A stretch of DNA of 64,000 bases from Oryzibacter oryziterrae (GTDB lineage: Bacteria; Pseudomonadota; Alphaproteobacteria; Rhizobiales; Pleomorphomonadaceae). The notes under the pieces are model-generated. The model made no database searches. It saw only the letters and a program-made list of their open reading frames with translations, and was not told the origin of the DNA. The position numbers were made by a program, and so were the translations under genes. The stretch spans positions 1 to 64,000 of the forward strand of contig NZ_JAKJIC010000018.1 in the NCBI RefSeq assembly GCF_021864535.1, written 5' to 3'. Positions 53,648 to 63,605 of this stretch are shown here, piece after piece (within the stretch, counting starts at the first letter, position 1; every line of letters begins with the position of its first letter).

Positions 53648-53982
53648 GCGGAGGATTGCGCCTCAAATCGCGCGTTGAAATTATTAATAAGAGCAACGAA
53701 ACAATCATATATATCTCCTTTTAAATATATACAATTGTGATGCAGTATCCTGCGGTTGCCAAACACGAAAGTATTTTCACGTACACCAAAAACTGTCATC
53801 CGCTGTTAACTAATGCCAATCCTACAATGTGATCAGACGTGGCAGTTTGCCGTTTCCACCCTCTTTTGGGTCTCGGCAATCCTGACATTTCGCCGTCTTC
53901 GAAGCCTGCCTGCAATCCAGTTCGGCAAACCTCCGCGAACGCTTTGCAGCACACAGGGTTCACCGATCACTTGTGAGGTCTC
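53648..53982. other. Intergenic, AT-rich
   Basis: These 335 bases hold no gene. The first half (53680-53800) is very AT-rich with runs of TATATA and may be the promoter region of the following chemoreceptor. Confidence 0.45.
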
Positions 53983-56046
53983 ATGAAGATCAATGATCTG
54001 TCGCTGCGCACCAAGCTTATCGCAGGCACCGGTGCGCTCTTTGCAGTCGCGCTGGGCGGTGTCACCATTCTCGGATCATCGATGATGATGACCAACGAGC
54101 GCGCTGCCGCGGAAAACAGTGCCACCACGCTTCTGTCGACCTACAGTCTCGACATCACCACGCGCGTCAACACCGCCCTGTCGGTGGCGGAAACCAGCGC
54201 CAGCGGCATCGAGGGCATGGTGGCCGACAACAAGGTCGACCGCGACGAGATCGGCAACTACGCCACGTCCGTCGTCCGCGCCAACCCGCAGCTGATCGGC
54301 ATGACCGTTGCCTTCGATCCCAATGCCATCGATGGCCATGATGCGGACTACAAGACGCATGCCTTCTCCGACGAAACCGGCCGCTTTGTCCCCTACTTCT
54401 ACCACAAGGCCGATGGCAGCGTAGCGGTCGAGAAGCTGGTGATGACCAAGGAGGCCGGCACCGAGGGCTGGTATGACAAGCCGCTGCGGGAGAACCGCAA
54501 CCTGCTGACTCCGCCATACATCTATCCGATCGACGGCAAGGACACGCTGATGGCCACCTTGTCCATGGTGGTGCGGCGCGATGCCAAGCCGATCGGCATC
54601 GTCACGGCGGACATGCCGCTCACCGAGATTTCGGCGCATGTGTCGTCGCTGAAGCCGTTCGAAACCGGTTCGGTGCGCCTCATCGGCACCGACAATCTCT
54701 GGGTCGCCAATCCCGATCCGTCGCTGATCGGCAAGCCGGCCGATGGCGCCCTTGCAAAGGAAGCGCTCGCCAATGCCAACGGCGACCCCGTGGTGTTCAC
54801 CGACGACGACGGCGTCTCGCAGTGGATGCGCGCAACCTCCGTCACCTTCCCCGGCCTCAAGGAGACCTGGCTGCTGGTGGAGACCATTCCCGAGGCGACA
54901 CTGACGGCCAACGCCACCGCCGCGCGCAACGCCATGATGCTGGCCTCGCTGGTGGCGCTCGCCATCGCCCTCGTGCTGTCCACCTATCTGTCGCTGTCGC
55001 TGGCTCGCCCCATCATCGGCATGACGCGCCGCATGCGCGACCTTGCTGAAGGCGACACCAACATCGACATCGACGGCCTCTCCCGCAAGGACGAGATCGG
55101 CGAGATGGCCCGCGCCGTCAACATCTTCCGCGAAAATGCCATTCACCGGCAGGCGCTTGAGGGCACCCGTGACGCGCATGAGAAGGCGCAACTGGCCCGG
55201 CAGACGGCCATCGAACAGCTGATCGACTCCTTCCGCCGCTCGTCCGCCTCGGCCATGCAGCATGTCAGCACGGCCACCGTCGCGCTCGACCAGGTGGCGA
55301 CCGAGCTCAATGCCGCCGCCGCCGAAACCAGCGACCGCGCCGGTCTTGTCTACGAAGCCGCACAGCGCGCGTCGGGCAACGTGCAGACCGTCGCCTCCGC
55401 CGCCGAGGAGCTTGGCTCGTCGATCAACGAGATCAGCACCCAGGTGGCTCGCACGTCGTCGATCATCGGCACGGCCACCGAGGGCGCACGCACCAGCAAC
55501 GTCAAGGTGGGTGAGCTTGCCAAGGCCGCCGGTCGCATCGGCGAGGTGGTGACGCTGATTCAGTCGGTCGCCGAGCAGACCAACCTGCTCGCGCTCAATG
55601 CCACCATCGAGGCCGCTCGCGCCGGCGAGGCCGGCAAGGGCTTTGCGGTTGTGGCCGCCGAGGTGAAGCAGCTCGCAGACCAGACTTCGAAGGCCACCGG
55701 CGAGATCGGCCGTCACATCGACGCCATCCAGCAGGCGACGCGCGAGGCGGTCGGCGAAATCTCGCGCATTTCCTCCACCATGGAAGAGGTCAACGGCCAC
55801 TCGGCCGCCATGGCCGCGGCGATCGAGGAACAGGGCGCGGCCACCGACGAGATCGGCACGTCGGTCGAAAGCACCGCCAGCGAAACGCACATGGTCACCG
55901 AGAACATCGGCAAGCTGCAGGCCTCGGTGGCGCAGACCCGTGCGACGGCCAATCAGGTGCTGGAAGCCGCCGGTGCCGTGACCTCGGTCAAGGACCAGCT
56001 CGAAACCGAGATCGAGCGCTTCCTGCAGGCCGTTGCGGCCGCCTGA
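53983..56046 (+). CDS. Methyl-accepting chemotaxis protein with Cache-type sensor
   Basis: This is a 687-residue transmembrane chemoreceptor. Helix one is at residues about 12-36, a Cache-like periplasmic domain spans about 40-310, and helix two about 318-345. A HAMP linker ([20 protein letters not shown]) leads to the signalling domain with the hairpin [18 protein letters not shown]. The sensor differs from that of the receptor at 34579, so a different ligand is likely. No che operon adjoins it, and no C-terminal docking pentapeptide is present. It ends opposite the alpha-galactosidase gene, with terminators for both directions between them. Confidence 0.94.
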   Translation: MKINDLSLRTKLIAGTGALFAVALGGVTILGSSMMMTNERAAAENSATTLLSTYSLDITTRVNTALSVAETSASGIEGMVADNKVDRDEIGNYATSVVRANPQLIGMTVAFDPNAIDGHDADYKTHAFSDETGRFVPYFYHKADGSVAVEKLVMTKEAGTEGWYDKPLRENRNLLTPPYIYPIDGKDTLMATLSMVVRRDAKPIGIVTADMPLTEISAHVSSLKPFETGSVRLIGTDNLWVANPDPSLIGKPADGALAKEALANANGDPVVFTDDDGVSQWMRATSVTFPGLKETWLLVETIPEATLTANATAARNAMMLASLVALAIALVLSTYLSLSLARPIIGMTRRMRDLAEGDTNIDIDGLSRKDEIGEMARAVNIFRENAIHRQALEGTRDAHEKAQLARQTAIEQLIDSFRRSSASAMQHVSTATVALDQVATELNAAAAETSDRAGLVYEAAQRASGNVQTVASAAEELGSSINEISTQVARTSSIIGTATEGARTSNVKVGELAKAAGRIGEVVTLIQSVAEQTNLLALNATIEAARAGEAGKGFAVVAAEVKQLADQTSKATGEIGRHIDAIQQATREAVGEISRISSTMEEVNGHSAAMAAAIEEQGAATDEIGTSVESTASETHMVTENIGKLQASVAQTRATANQVLEAAGAVTSVKDQLETEIERFLQAVAAA

Positions 56047-56080
56047 TGAAAAACGCCCGGCGGACTTTTCCACCGGGCGC
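56047..56080 (-). terminator. Rho-independent terminator for the GH4 gene
   Basis: Read on the minus strand, a seven-base stem CGCCCGG/CCGGGCG with a GTGGAAAAGTCCG loop is followed by GTTTTT. It lies about 76 bases past the alpha-galactosidase stop codon. Confidence 0.75.
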
Positions 56081-56117
56081 CTCCGATTGATTGCGGCTGT
56101 CAGGCCGCCTTGTCCTC

Positions 56118-56151
56118 AGGCCGGCGACACCGTCGCCGGCCTCTTGCTTTT
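56118..56151 (+). terminator. Rho-independent terminator for the chemoreceptor gene
   Basis: A perfect eleven-base stem (AGGCCGGCGAC with GTCGCCGGCCT) around a three-base loop is followed by CTTGCTTTT, 72 bases after the stop codon. Confidence 0.82.
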
Positions 56152-56155
56152 CCTG

Positions 56156-57520
56156 TCAGCGCGCCCATTCGGGCAGCCACTCGCGGTGTGCGACCAGCAG
56201 CTTGTCGACCAGCGACCAGATCTGATCGAGGTCCAGTTCGGCGCCGGTGTGCGGGTCCAGCATGGCAGCGTGGTAGATGTGCTCGCGCTTTTCCTCGACG
56301 AGCGCCGCCACGGTAAGTTCCTGCACGTTGATGTTGGTGCGCATCAGCGCCGTCAGCTGCGGCGGCAGAGCCCCGACATAGGTCGGCTGGATGCCGCTTT
56401 CATCGACAAGGCAGGGAACTTCGGCGGCGCAGTTGGCCGGCAGCGAGGTGATGCAGCCGTTATTGCGCACGTTGCCGTAGATCACCGAGGGCTCGCCCGT
56501 CCACACCGAGTTCATGATGGACGAGGCATATTCGTGGCTCTCCTTCACCTCAAGGGTGTCGTCGCCGGTCAGCGCCTTGGACTCTTCCTTCCAGCGGGCG
56601 ATCTGCTCCACGCAGCGCTTGGGATATTCGTCGAGCGGAATGCCGAACTTCTCGATCAGGTCGTCGCGGCCTTCCTTGATGAACCAGGGCGTATATTCGG
56701 CGAAATGCTCGGAGCTTTCGGTGACGAAATAACCGAGGCGCGTCAGCATCTCGTAGCGCACCTTGTTGGGGCAGCGCGGGTTCCAGTGGCTGGGCTTGGG
56801 GAAGCGGCCTTCGCGATAGCCGGCCAGCAGGTCGGGATAGAGATTGCGGTAGCTGCCATCGTCCATCCGTTCCTCGAACTTCAGGTAGAAGGCCATGTGG
56901 TTGATGCCGGCCGCGCGATAGCGGATCTTCGAGACGGGGATGTCGAGATCGCGCGCCAGCTCGTAGGCCGTGCCCTGCACCGAGTGGCAGAGGCCGACCT
57001 GGCGGATCTTCGGAAACTTCTCGGCGATCGCCCAGGTATTGATGGCCATCGGGTTGACGTATTGCATCAGGATGGCGTCCGGGCAGACCTCCATCATGTC
57101 GGCGCAGATCTTCCACAGATGCGGCACGGTGCGCAGGCCGCGCATGACGCCGCCGATGCCGAGCGTGTCGGCAATGGTCTGGCGCAGGCCGAACTGCTTT
57201 GGCACCTCGAAGTCGGTGACCGTGCAGGGCTCGTAGCCGCCGATCTGGAAGGCGACGACGACGAAGTTGGCGCCGGTCAGCGCCTTGCGCTGGTCGGTAT
57301 GGGCCTCAACCTTGGCGGAGGCGCCGAGGGCGCGCACCAGCTTGCCGGCAACGATCTCGCTTTCGGCCAGACGTTCCGGGTTGATGTCCATCAGGGCGAT
57401 GGTCGCGTCCTTGAAGGCCGGGCGGTGAAGAACGTCGCCGATGATGTTCTTCATGAAAACGGTGGAACCTGCGCCGATGAAGGCAATCTTGGGAGAAGCA
57501 CGCATGGGTTCGAGATCCAT
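56156..57520 (-). CDS. melA: Alpha-galactosidase/alpha-glucosidase, glycoside hydrolase family 4
   Basis: This is a 454-residue GH4 enzyme. Family 4 hydrolases need NAD+ and a divalent metal and cleave glycosides by a redox-elimination mechanism. The N-terminal Rossmann motif KIAFIGAGSTVFMKNIIGD is at residues about 11-29. Metal-binding Cys and His are visible in GLCHSVQGTAYELA and AGINHMAFYLK. The CHSVQGT pattern fits the MelA (alpha-galactosidase) subgroup. The gene is divergent from a LacI repressor with operator-like palindromes between them, so it is probably induced by its substrate. A start at 57505 is possible. No transporter gene is nearby. Confidence 0.9.
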   Translation of the reverse strand: MDLEPMRASPKIAFIGAGSTVFMKNIIGDVLHRPAFKDATIALMDINPERLAESEIVAGKLVRALGASAKVEAHTDQRKALTGANFVVVAFQIGGYEPCTVTDFEVPKQFGLRQTIADTLGIGGVMRGLRTVPHLWKICADMMEVCPDAILMQYVNPMAINTWAIAEKFPKIRQVGLCHSVQGTAYELARDLDIPVSKIRYRAAGINHMAFYLKFEERMDDGSYRNLYPDLLAGYREGRFPKPSHWNPRCPNKVRYEMLTRLGYFVTESSEHFAEYTPWFIKEGRDDLIEKFGIPLDEYPKRCVEQIARWKEESKALTGDDTLEVKESHEYASSIMNSVWTGEPSVIYGNVRNNGCITSLPANCAAEVPCLVDESGIQPTYVGALPPQLTALMRTNINVQELTVAALVEEKREHIYHAAMLDPHTGAELDLDQIWSLVDKLLVAHREWLPEWAR

Positions 57521-57750
57521 TGGTCGGAGCGGTAGAACCTCCTGACAACCGGTGCGGCTCCCGTAGCCGGCAGGCGGTTGACCGGAGAAAGGTTATGGTC
57601 CTGAGGGCCCGATCACGACATAGGCGATCCTTGTGTCGCGACGATGTGGTCCGCAGCTGAAATTCGTCTTCCGGCCGTATCCTCCACGGGGCCGACCCGG
57701 CCGGCGGCAGCCCCAGAATGGCCGGACGAAGCGCGCTCCATCGGCCACAC

Positions 57751-57827
57751 TGACACGTGACATTACGGCCTCCACCGTCACTAACACGTGTTATCTAGGA
57801 TATCCTGGGTATTTGCGTTATTGTCAA
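57751..57827 (-). promoter_or_regulatory. Promoter and paired LacI-type operators of melA
   Basis: TAACACGTGTTA (57782-57793) is a perfect palindrome. A related TGACACGTGACA is at 57751-57762, 31 bases away, about three helical turns. On the minus strand TTGACA (57827-57822) with GATATC (57804-57799) at 17-base spacing forms a reasonable promoter, placing the operators just downstream of the transcription start. This fits repression by the divergent LacI protein. Confidence 0.6.
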
Positions 57828-57881
57828 GCGCCAGAAAATCGGGATGAGTTGAAACCCACATGTCGAGGCCGATCTCACTAA

Positions 57882-58910
57882 ATGTCCAAGCGCGTAACCA
57901 GTCATGACGTCGCCCGCCGCGCCGGTGTTTCACGGACCACAGTGTCGCTCGTGCTCAATCGCTCGGATGCGGCCACCTTCAGTCCCGAAACGCGCGAGCG
58001 CGTGCTGCAGGCGGCGGCCGATCTCGGCTACAAGCCCAACTCGGCGGCCCGCATGCTGGTCAGCGGCAACAGCGAGACCATCGGCCTGGTCATCTCCAAC
58101 AAGGACATCCTGTCGGTCGATGCCTTCGTGCCGCAAGTGCTGCACGGCATCGGCGAGGTGAACCAGCGGCACGGCTTCCACGTTCTCCTCGAGAGCCTCG
58201 CCAGCGGCCCCGGCGCCGGCACCTACGACCATCTGGTCGAATCGCGTCGCATCGACGGACTGATCCTGCTCAACCCCCGGCAGGACGACGAGGCACTCAA
58301 GCGGCTGATCGAAAACAAGTTTCCGATCGTTCTTGTGGGCACGCTGCGCCATCCCGAGGAAGCGTCGATCAACTACTCGGCCTCCGCCAGCACCCGGCAG
58401 GCGGTGGATCTCCTTGCGGATCTTGGCCATCGCAACGTGGGCATGGTGGCTTTCGCCCCGCCCGGCTTCGTTGCCGTCGAGGGGCGCAAGGAAGCGCTCC
58501 GTCGCGGGCTTGTCGCCCGCGGCCTCGATCTCGCCGACAGCGCCGTCGAGCATGCCAACTTCAGCGCCGAGAGCGGGCATGCCGCCACGCGCGCCCTGCT
58601 GACCCGCCGGCCGGATATCACCGCCATCTTCGCCGGCAACGATACCATCGCCATCGGTGTCATCTCCGCGGCCAGGGCCTTGGGCCGGCGCGTTCCGGAA
58701 GATCTTTCCGTGGTCGGCCATGACGACCTGCCCTTTGCCGCCTGGCTCAGCCCGGCGCTGACCACGATCCGCAATGATGCGGTACGCCAGGGGGCATTGG
58801 CGGCGGAGATGCTGATCAGCATTCTGGAGGGCAAGCCGGTCGCCGAGCGACGCGTGCGCCTGCAATCGGAACTGATGGTTCGCCAATCCTGCGCCGCAGC
58901 GCCGCGCTGA
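57882..58910 (+). CDS. LacI family transcriptional regulator
   Basis: This is a 342-residue repressor. It has an N-terminal LacI helix-turn-helix (TSHDVARRAGVSRTTVSLVL at residues 6-25) with hinge NSAARMLVSGNSETIG. A periplasmic-binding-protein-like ligand domain follows (residues about 65-335), including IFAGNDTIAIGVISA and VVGHDDLPFAAWLSP. It lies divergent to the GH4 gene and probably represses it until the sugar is present. Ligand is inferred from position. Confidence 0.92.
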   Translation: MSKRVTSHDVARRAGVSRTTVSLVLNRSDAATFSPETRERVLQAAADLGYKPNSAARMLVSGNSETIGLVISNKDILSVDAFVPQVLHGIGEVNQRHGFHVLLESLASGPGAGTYDHLVESRRIDGLILLNPRQDDEALKRLIENKFPIVLVGTLRHPEEASINYSASASTRQAVDLLADLGHRNVGMVAFAPPGFVAVEGRKEALRRGLVARGLDLADSAVEHANFSAESGHAATRALLTRRPDITAIFAGNDTIAIGVISAARALGRRVPEDLSVVGHDDLPFAAWLSPALTTIRNDAVRQGALAAEMLISILEGKPVAERRVRLQSELMVRQSCAAAPR

Positions 58911-58913
58911 CCG

Positions 58914-59309
58914 TCAGAAGAGCGTGTCCATCAGCGATTTCTGCATGTCGCTCGCGGCCTTCATGGTCTTCACGTTGGCTGCGTAACTGACGCGCGCCAT
59001 CATGACGTTGGAGACTTCCTGCTCCATGCTGACGTCTGGCGCGGCCACCATGCCCCGTGCATCGGCATCGGGGGCGTTGGGCTGATACTGCAGACTGTAG
59101 CCGGGCGACCGCTGGCTGACGGTCGCGACCGTGCCACCGCCGGGGGCTTCGCTTTGCGAGACGTCGAGCGGGCGATAGACGGAGGACGCTCCGTTGGCAT
59201 CGGGAACCCTGCCGGTATCCGACGCGTTGGCGATATTGGCCGCGGCGGCATCAAGGCGTGTCGTTGCGGCGTTGATGCCGCTCAGAGCGGCCCTTAGCGC
59301 GGACAGCAT
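58914..59309 (-). CDS. Orphan flagellar rod protein, FlgC-like
   Basis: This is a 131-residue protein with the N-terminal rod/hook motif (LRAALSGINAATTRLDAAAA, then NIANASDTGR) and the C-terminal amphipathic helix (RVSYAANVKTMKAASDMQ) that pack together in axial flagellar proteins. Length and C-terminal part match FlgC, although the sequence is divergent. Normally flgC sits with flgB and fliE, but here it is alone, four bases past the LacI stop on the other strand. AGGAGA precedes the ATG at 59309. It could be a second, specialised rod-like protein. Confidence 0.72.
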   Translation of the reverse strand: MLSALRAALSGINAATTRLDAAAANIANASDTGRVPDANGASSVYRPLDVSQSEAPGGGTVATVSQRSPGYSLQYQPNAPDADARGMVAAPDVSMEQEVSNVMMARVSYAANVKTMKAASDMQKSLMDTLF

Positions 59310-59508
59310 GCAAGGTCTCCTCACGGGCGATTGCCCATTGGTACGCTGCCGATCCTACACCCGTCGCCTTGACCGAGCCTTTGCGCGATCAGGCCAATTT
59401 TATCGATTGGACCCGGCGCCAAATCGGTCCCTGTAGTGGAATGTACACATCGCCTTTTGTCGGCTTGACGTCTATATGAACCGTCTTTTCCAACTCACGG
59501 ACGCAAGC

Positions 59509-60345
59509 ATGACTGCCGCCCATCACGCCCCCACGATCGACGATGTCGTTGCCGCCCACGCCAAACTGCGTGAGGTTCATCCGCTGGTTCAGGCGATCAC
59601 CAACACGGTGTCGACCAACTTCATGGCCAACGTGCTGCTCGCCGCGGGCGCGTCGCCGGCCATGGTGGACAATCCCGAGGAAGCCGGCCTGTTTGCCACC
59701 ATCGCCCATGGCGTGGTGCTGAACCTCGGTACGCCCACCGCCGCGCAAGTCCAGTCCATGCGCCTGGCCGCCGAAGCTGCGCAGAAGGCCGGGCGCCCCT
59801 GGGTGCTCGATCCGATCGCCGCCGGCGGCCTGCCCTGGCGCGGCGGCATTGCGGCGGAGCTGCTCGCCTTCCGCCCGGCCATCATCCGCGGCAACGCGTC
59901 CGAGGTGATCGGTCTTGCGGGTCTCGGCGGCGGCGCGCGTGGCGTCGACAGCTCGGCCGATCCGGCCGACGCCGTCGGGGCGGCGGTCGATCTTCTGGCT
60001 CACGCCACCGCCGTCTCGGCTTCCGGTGCCATCGATCACGTGGTCGGCCATGTGGGCAAGGACAAGGTCCTGATCCGCGTCGGTGGCGGAAGTGCCCTGA
60101 TGCCGCGCGTCACCGCCACCGGCTGCGCCCTTGGTGCACTGTCGGCCGCCTATGCCGGCATCGCGCCCGATCCGCTCACCGGCCTCATCGCCGCGCATGT
60201 GCACTTTGCCGTCGCCGGTGAGATCGCCGAACGCACCGCCAAGCGCCCGGGCTCGTTTGCCGTCGCCTTCCTCGACGCGCTCGATGCGGTCGACGAGGCC
60301 AGCCTCAGGGAATTGGCCAAGATCCAGGCGCCCGTGGCGCTCTGA
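59509..60345 (+). CDS. thiM: Hydroxyethylthiazole kinase
   Basis: This is a 278-residue ribokinase-fold enzyme phosphorylating 4-methyl-5-(2-hydroxyethyl)thiazole for thiamine salvage. Family motifs are intact: VQAITNTVSTNFMANVLLAA near the N-terminus, GASPAMVDNPEEAGLF, WVLDPIAAGGLPWR and the late GCALGALSAAY region with the anion hole. The ATG at 59509 is preferred for family fit; one at 59476 adds eleven residues. No TPP riboswitch could be recognised upstream and no thiE or thiD adjoins it. Confidence 0.92.
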   Translation: MTAAHHAPTIDDVVAAHAKLREVHPLVQAITNTVSTNFMANVLLAAGASPAMVDNPEEAGLFATIAHGVVLNLGTPTAAQVQSMRLAAEAAQKAGRPWVLDPIAAGGLPWRGGIAAELLAFRPAIIRGNASEVIGLAGLGGGARGVDSSADPADAVGAAVDLLAHATAVSASGAIDHVVGHVGKDKVLIRVGGGSALMPRVTATGCALGALSAAYAGIAPDPLTGLIAAHVHFAVAGEIAERTAKRPGSFAVAFLDALDAVDEASLRELAKIQAPVAL

Positions 60346-60354
60346 CCGGCCCGA

Positions 60355-62931
60355 TCAGCCCCGGCCGATCTGCATCTGCGCCGGCGCTGATCCCTCCACG
60401 CCGACCATCGGCCGGCCGAAATAGAAGCCCTGCGCCTCCAGGCAGCCTTCCTGCTGCAGCAGGCGCAGCTGGCTCTCGGTCTCCACCCCTTCCGCCAGCA
60501 CCGGAACCGACAGGCTGCGTCCGAGCGCAAGCACCGCCTTCACGATCGCCCGTGATTCCGGCTTGTGGTCTGCGGCCATCAGGAAGGACCGGTCGATCTT
60601 GATCTTGTCGAAGGGGAAGGAGTTCAGCGTATCGAGCGAAGAGTAGCCCGTCCCGAAGTCGTCGAGCGCCACCGTCACGCCCAGCGCCTTCAGCTGGCGC
60701 AGCACGTGTAGGGCGTGGAGCTTGTCGTCGATGATGGTGCTTTCTGTGATTTCCAGTTCCAGCCGGCTCGGCGGCAGCCCCGTCTCGTAGAGCACCTGCC
60801 GCACGAAGGCCACCACGTCGTCATTGGCCATCTGCACCGGCGAGAGGTTCACGGCCACCCTGTATTTGCCGTTCCAGGACATGGCATCGAGGCAGGCGCG
60901 CCGCAGGACCCATTGGCCGATCTGGATGATCGCGCCGCATTCCTCGGCGACGGGAATGAAGATCTCCGGCGAAATGGGCCCGCGCTGCGGATGGGTCCAG
61001 CGCAGCAGGGCCTCGTAGCCCGTTGTTTCCTGGGTCTGCACCAGCTTCTGGACCTGGTAGGTCATGTGGAACTGGTCCTTGGCCAGCGCCTCCCACAGGT
61101 CATGCGCCAGGGCGCGGCGCTCGCGCGCAGCTTCGTCCATGGTCGCTTCATAGAAGCAGATGCTCTGATTGACCGACCGCTTGGCCCGGTACATGGCGAG
61201 GTCGGCATTGTTGACCAGCTGCTCGGGGTCCGTGGCGTCTTCGGGGAAGATCGCAACACCGATGCTGCCGGACACCTGCACTTCGGAATCGCCATAATGG
61301 ATGATCGCGGCAAAGCACCTTTCGATGCGTGTCAGGAACTCGCCGAGTTCGGTGTCGCCGACAAAGCGCTTGGTTGCCGAGAACTCGTCGGCACCGATGC
61401 GCGCGACGAACTCACCCTCGCCGAGGACGGCTGACAGACGCCGCCCGATTTCATTCAGCACGGCGTCGCCCACCGCATGGCCGCGCTGGTCGTTGATTTC
61501 CTTGAACTGGTTGATGTCAATGCCGATCGCCCCGACGCGGACGCCGTTGCGGCGCGCCCATTCGGTTTCCATCTGCAAATGGTCATGGAAGAGGACACGG
61601 TTCGGCAAGCCCGTCAGCGTGTCGTATCGAGCCAGGTAGGCGATGCGCGCTTCGTGCTGGCGGCGAACCGAAATGTCCTCGATCGTGGTGACCCAGCCGC
61701 CCTCCCCCGTCCCCGCATGGGTGATCGCCAGGATGCGCTCGCCGAACTGTTCTTCGAAGATCACCGGCTCGTCGCTTGAGGTCAACGCCTGAAGATGCCG
61801 GGTGGCGATGCTGGCACAGTCTTCGGCGCTTTTGTATTGTTTGCCGTCGGGGTTGTCGAAGCCGATGAGATGGCACAGGCCCGAAAAGGTCGTTCGGCGG
61901 TTCACAGCCGTCTCCGGCAAGCCGAAGATCTCGAGAAAGCGCTCGTTGAGCAGGACCAGATTGTGGTCCTTGTCGAACATGCACAGGCCCTGCGTCATGG
62001 TCCGCAAGGCCGTATCCAGACTTTCGGTCGCGTGTTCGAGCTTCAGCACCGCCAACGCGTTTTGCGCTTCCAGTTCGCGCTTGCGCTCCAGATTGTTGCG
62101 GAACACCACCATGGCATCCGACAGTTCGCCGATCTCGGCGACGGTGGCCCCGCTGGTTGGCACAGCCACTTCTTCTTCACGGGCGAGCCGTCGGGTGATT
62201 GCCGTCAGCTTTTCCAGCGGGCTCACCACCATGCGGCGGAGCATCCAGACGGTGATCACCAGCGTGATCAGCGACGACATCAGCGCCAGTTCCAGCATGC
62301 GCCAGAAACGCGCCTGCCACATGGCGTATTCGGACGACATGTCGACGGCGACGCTGTAGAGGCCGATCAGCTCGCCATTCTCAATGCCCATCTGGGCCGT
62401 ATGGCAACCGGAGCAGCGCACATCCGCTGCCGGCCCGCGTCCCAGCACGATCGGCACGCTGATGCGCAGGACGCCGTCCTTGATTTCCTTCACCGTCTCG
62501 CCGCTCGCAATGGCCGAGCGGTCGACATCGTCGACTTCGTTCTTGATCAGGCTGTGATGATTTTCGCGCTGGTACGCCTTCACCTTCGGGCCCATCACGA
62601 CCCAGATCCTGATGCCGTTGTTGCTGGCCGACATCCGCGCCATGGCGCCGTTCAGCGTCTGGATGGCCGGATCGTCGGCGCCAAGGTCGACACGGTTGAC
62701 CATGGCCTCGGTCTGCAAGGCGGTCAGCATGTCGATGGCGGCATAGGCACGCTTGGAGGATAGCGATTCAATATCGTTGCGCTGTTGCAGCGCTTCCACG
62801 AACTCGGCAGCAAATTGCATGGTCAGCAGCATGGCGCCGACAATGATCAGGACGACGACCTGCAGCGACGGCTTCCCAAGCCGCAGCTTCGTGCCCTTGC
62901 TCTTTCCCGGGGACAAATCCGAACCAGCCAT
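60355..62931 (-). CDS. GGDEF/EAL protein with heme-motif periplasmic sensor
   Basis: This is an 858-residue inner-membrane protein. A first helix at residues about 23-45 leads to a periplasmic domain (about 46-208) containing a CSGCH c-type heme motif at residues 173-177. A second helix (about 212-232), a HAMP linker, and a PAS-like domain (about 300-420) follow. Next is a GGDEF domain (about 430-600) whose motif reads GADEF, and an EAL domain (about 610-850) with intact EALLRW. It probably degrades c-di-GMP in response to a heme-sensed signal such as redox state, oxygen or NO. The GADEF cyclase site may be weak or act as GTP-binding regulator. It is monocistronic. Confidence 0.92.
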   Translation of the reverse strand: MAGSDLSPGKSKGTKLRLGKPSLQVVVLIIVGAMLLTMQFAAEFVEALQQRNDIESLSSKRAYAAIDMLTALQTEAMVNRVDLGADDPAIQTLNGAMARMSASNNGIRIWVVMGPKVKAYQRENHHSLIKNEVDDVDRSAIASGETVKEIKDGVLRISVPIVLGRGPAADVRCSGCHTAQMGIENGELIGLYSVAVDMSSEYAMWQARFWRMLELALMSSLITLVITVWMLRRMVVSPLEKLTAITRRLAREEEVAVPTSGATVAEIGELSDAMVVFRNNLERKRELEAQNALAVLKLEHATESLDTALRTMTQGLCMFDKDHNLVLLNERFLEIFGLPETAVNRRTTFSGLCHLIGFDNPDGKQYKSAEDCASIATRHLQALTSSDEPVIFEEQFGERILAITHAGTGEGGWVTTIEDISVRRQHEARIAYLARYDTLTGLPNRVLFHDHLQMETEWARRNGVRVGAIGIDINQFKEINDQRGHAVGDAVLNEIGRRLSAVLGEGEFVARIGADEFSATKRFVGDTELGEFLTRIERCFAAIIHYGDSEVQVSGSIGVAIFPEDATDPEQLVNNADLAMYRAKRSVNQSICFYEATMDEAARERRALAHDLWEALAKDQFHMTYQVQKLVQTQETTGYEALLRWTHPQRGPISPEIFIPVAEECGAIIQIGQWVLRRACLDAMSWNGKYRVAVNLSPVQMANDDVVAFVRQVLYETGLPPSRLELEITESTIIDDKLHALHVLRQLKALGVTVALDDFGTGYSSLDTLNSFPFDKIKIDRSFLMAADHKPESRAIVKAVLALGRSLSVPVLAEGVETESQLRLLQQEGCLEAQGFYFGRPMVGVEGSAPAQMQIGRG

Positions 62932-63560
62932 GCCTCATGCCGCTCCCTCAGCGGGCGCGCCGTGGCGCCCGGGGCACTCCCTTTGGAGCCTGATTGTCCT
63001 GATTGCACGGTGCTTGCGTGCAAGCGCCTTGTACTTGATGCTGGCGCGCCTGAAAATTGTAGGATCCAAGGACAGCCAAGATAGGAAACGCAGTCTAATA
63101 TTTCGCTAATATCCCTGATTCTGAAGCCAAAAGTCGCAATGACGGCTGATATACGAAATGTTGCGTAGTTAAATGCACTGCGAGAGCAGAGGTTGAAATA
63201 CAAACTTCGGCTTGGCACAGCACCTCCTTCTTCGACACCAGCATCGGCCCGGAACACAAGAGTACTTCTGCGATCGACTGTTATCCTGCTACACCTCGTG
63301 CATGCTTCACTGCTCTGGTCTCGCGGGACGTTGCACCTTGAAAACAACAACCGAGAGTCTCCTGACCTCTCTTGAGTCGACTTCGGCTTGTCTCAACTTG
63401 CCATTGGCGCATTCACCGGGTACAAGGCATGGCGGCAGCCGTTGCAAGCAAAGTCACTTGAAAAATCCTGGCACCCAAGGCAAACCTGAGTGAGTCATCA
63501 ATAAATAGTCGTGCGCGACCAGGCTCCGGAAATATCCTGGTGCAAAGGACGAAATTTTCG
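62932..63560. other. Intergenic, no gene seen
   Basis: About 630 bases separate the GGDEF/EAL gene and the ArsR gene. Short frames are present on both strands but none has support. It includes the GGDEF/EAL promoter (minus strand). Confidence 0.45.
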
Positions 63561-63574
63561 TATATACGTATATA
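63561..63574 (+). promoter_or_regulatory. Palindromic operator upstream of the ArsR gene
   Basis: TATATACGTATATA is a perfect 14-base palindrome located 32 bases before the ArsR start and overlapping a likely -10 region. ArsR/SmtB repressors commonly autoregulate at such AT-rich palindromes. Confidence 0.6.
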
Positions 63575-63605
63575 ATGAATTTGTGTAGCAGACTGGGTTT
63601 TCTTG

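Noticed and set aside
59325-59508. TPP riboswitch upstream of thiM
   Set aside because: The region is short and I could not find the CTGAGA and ACCTGA-like conserved segments.
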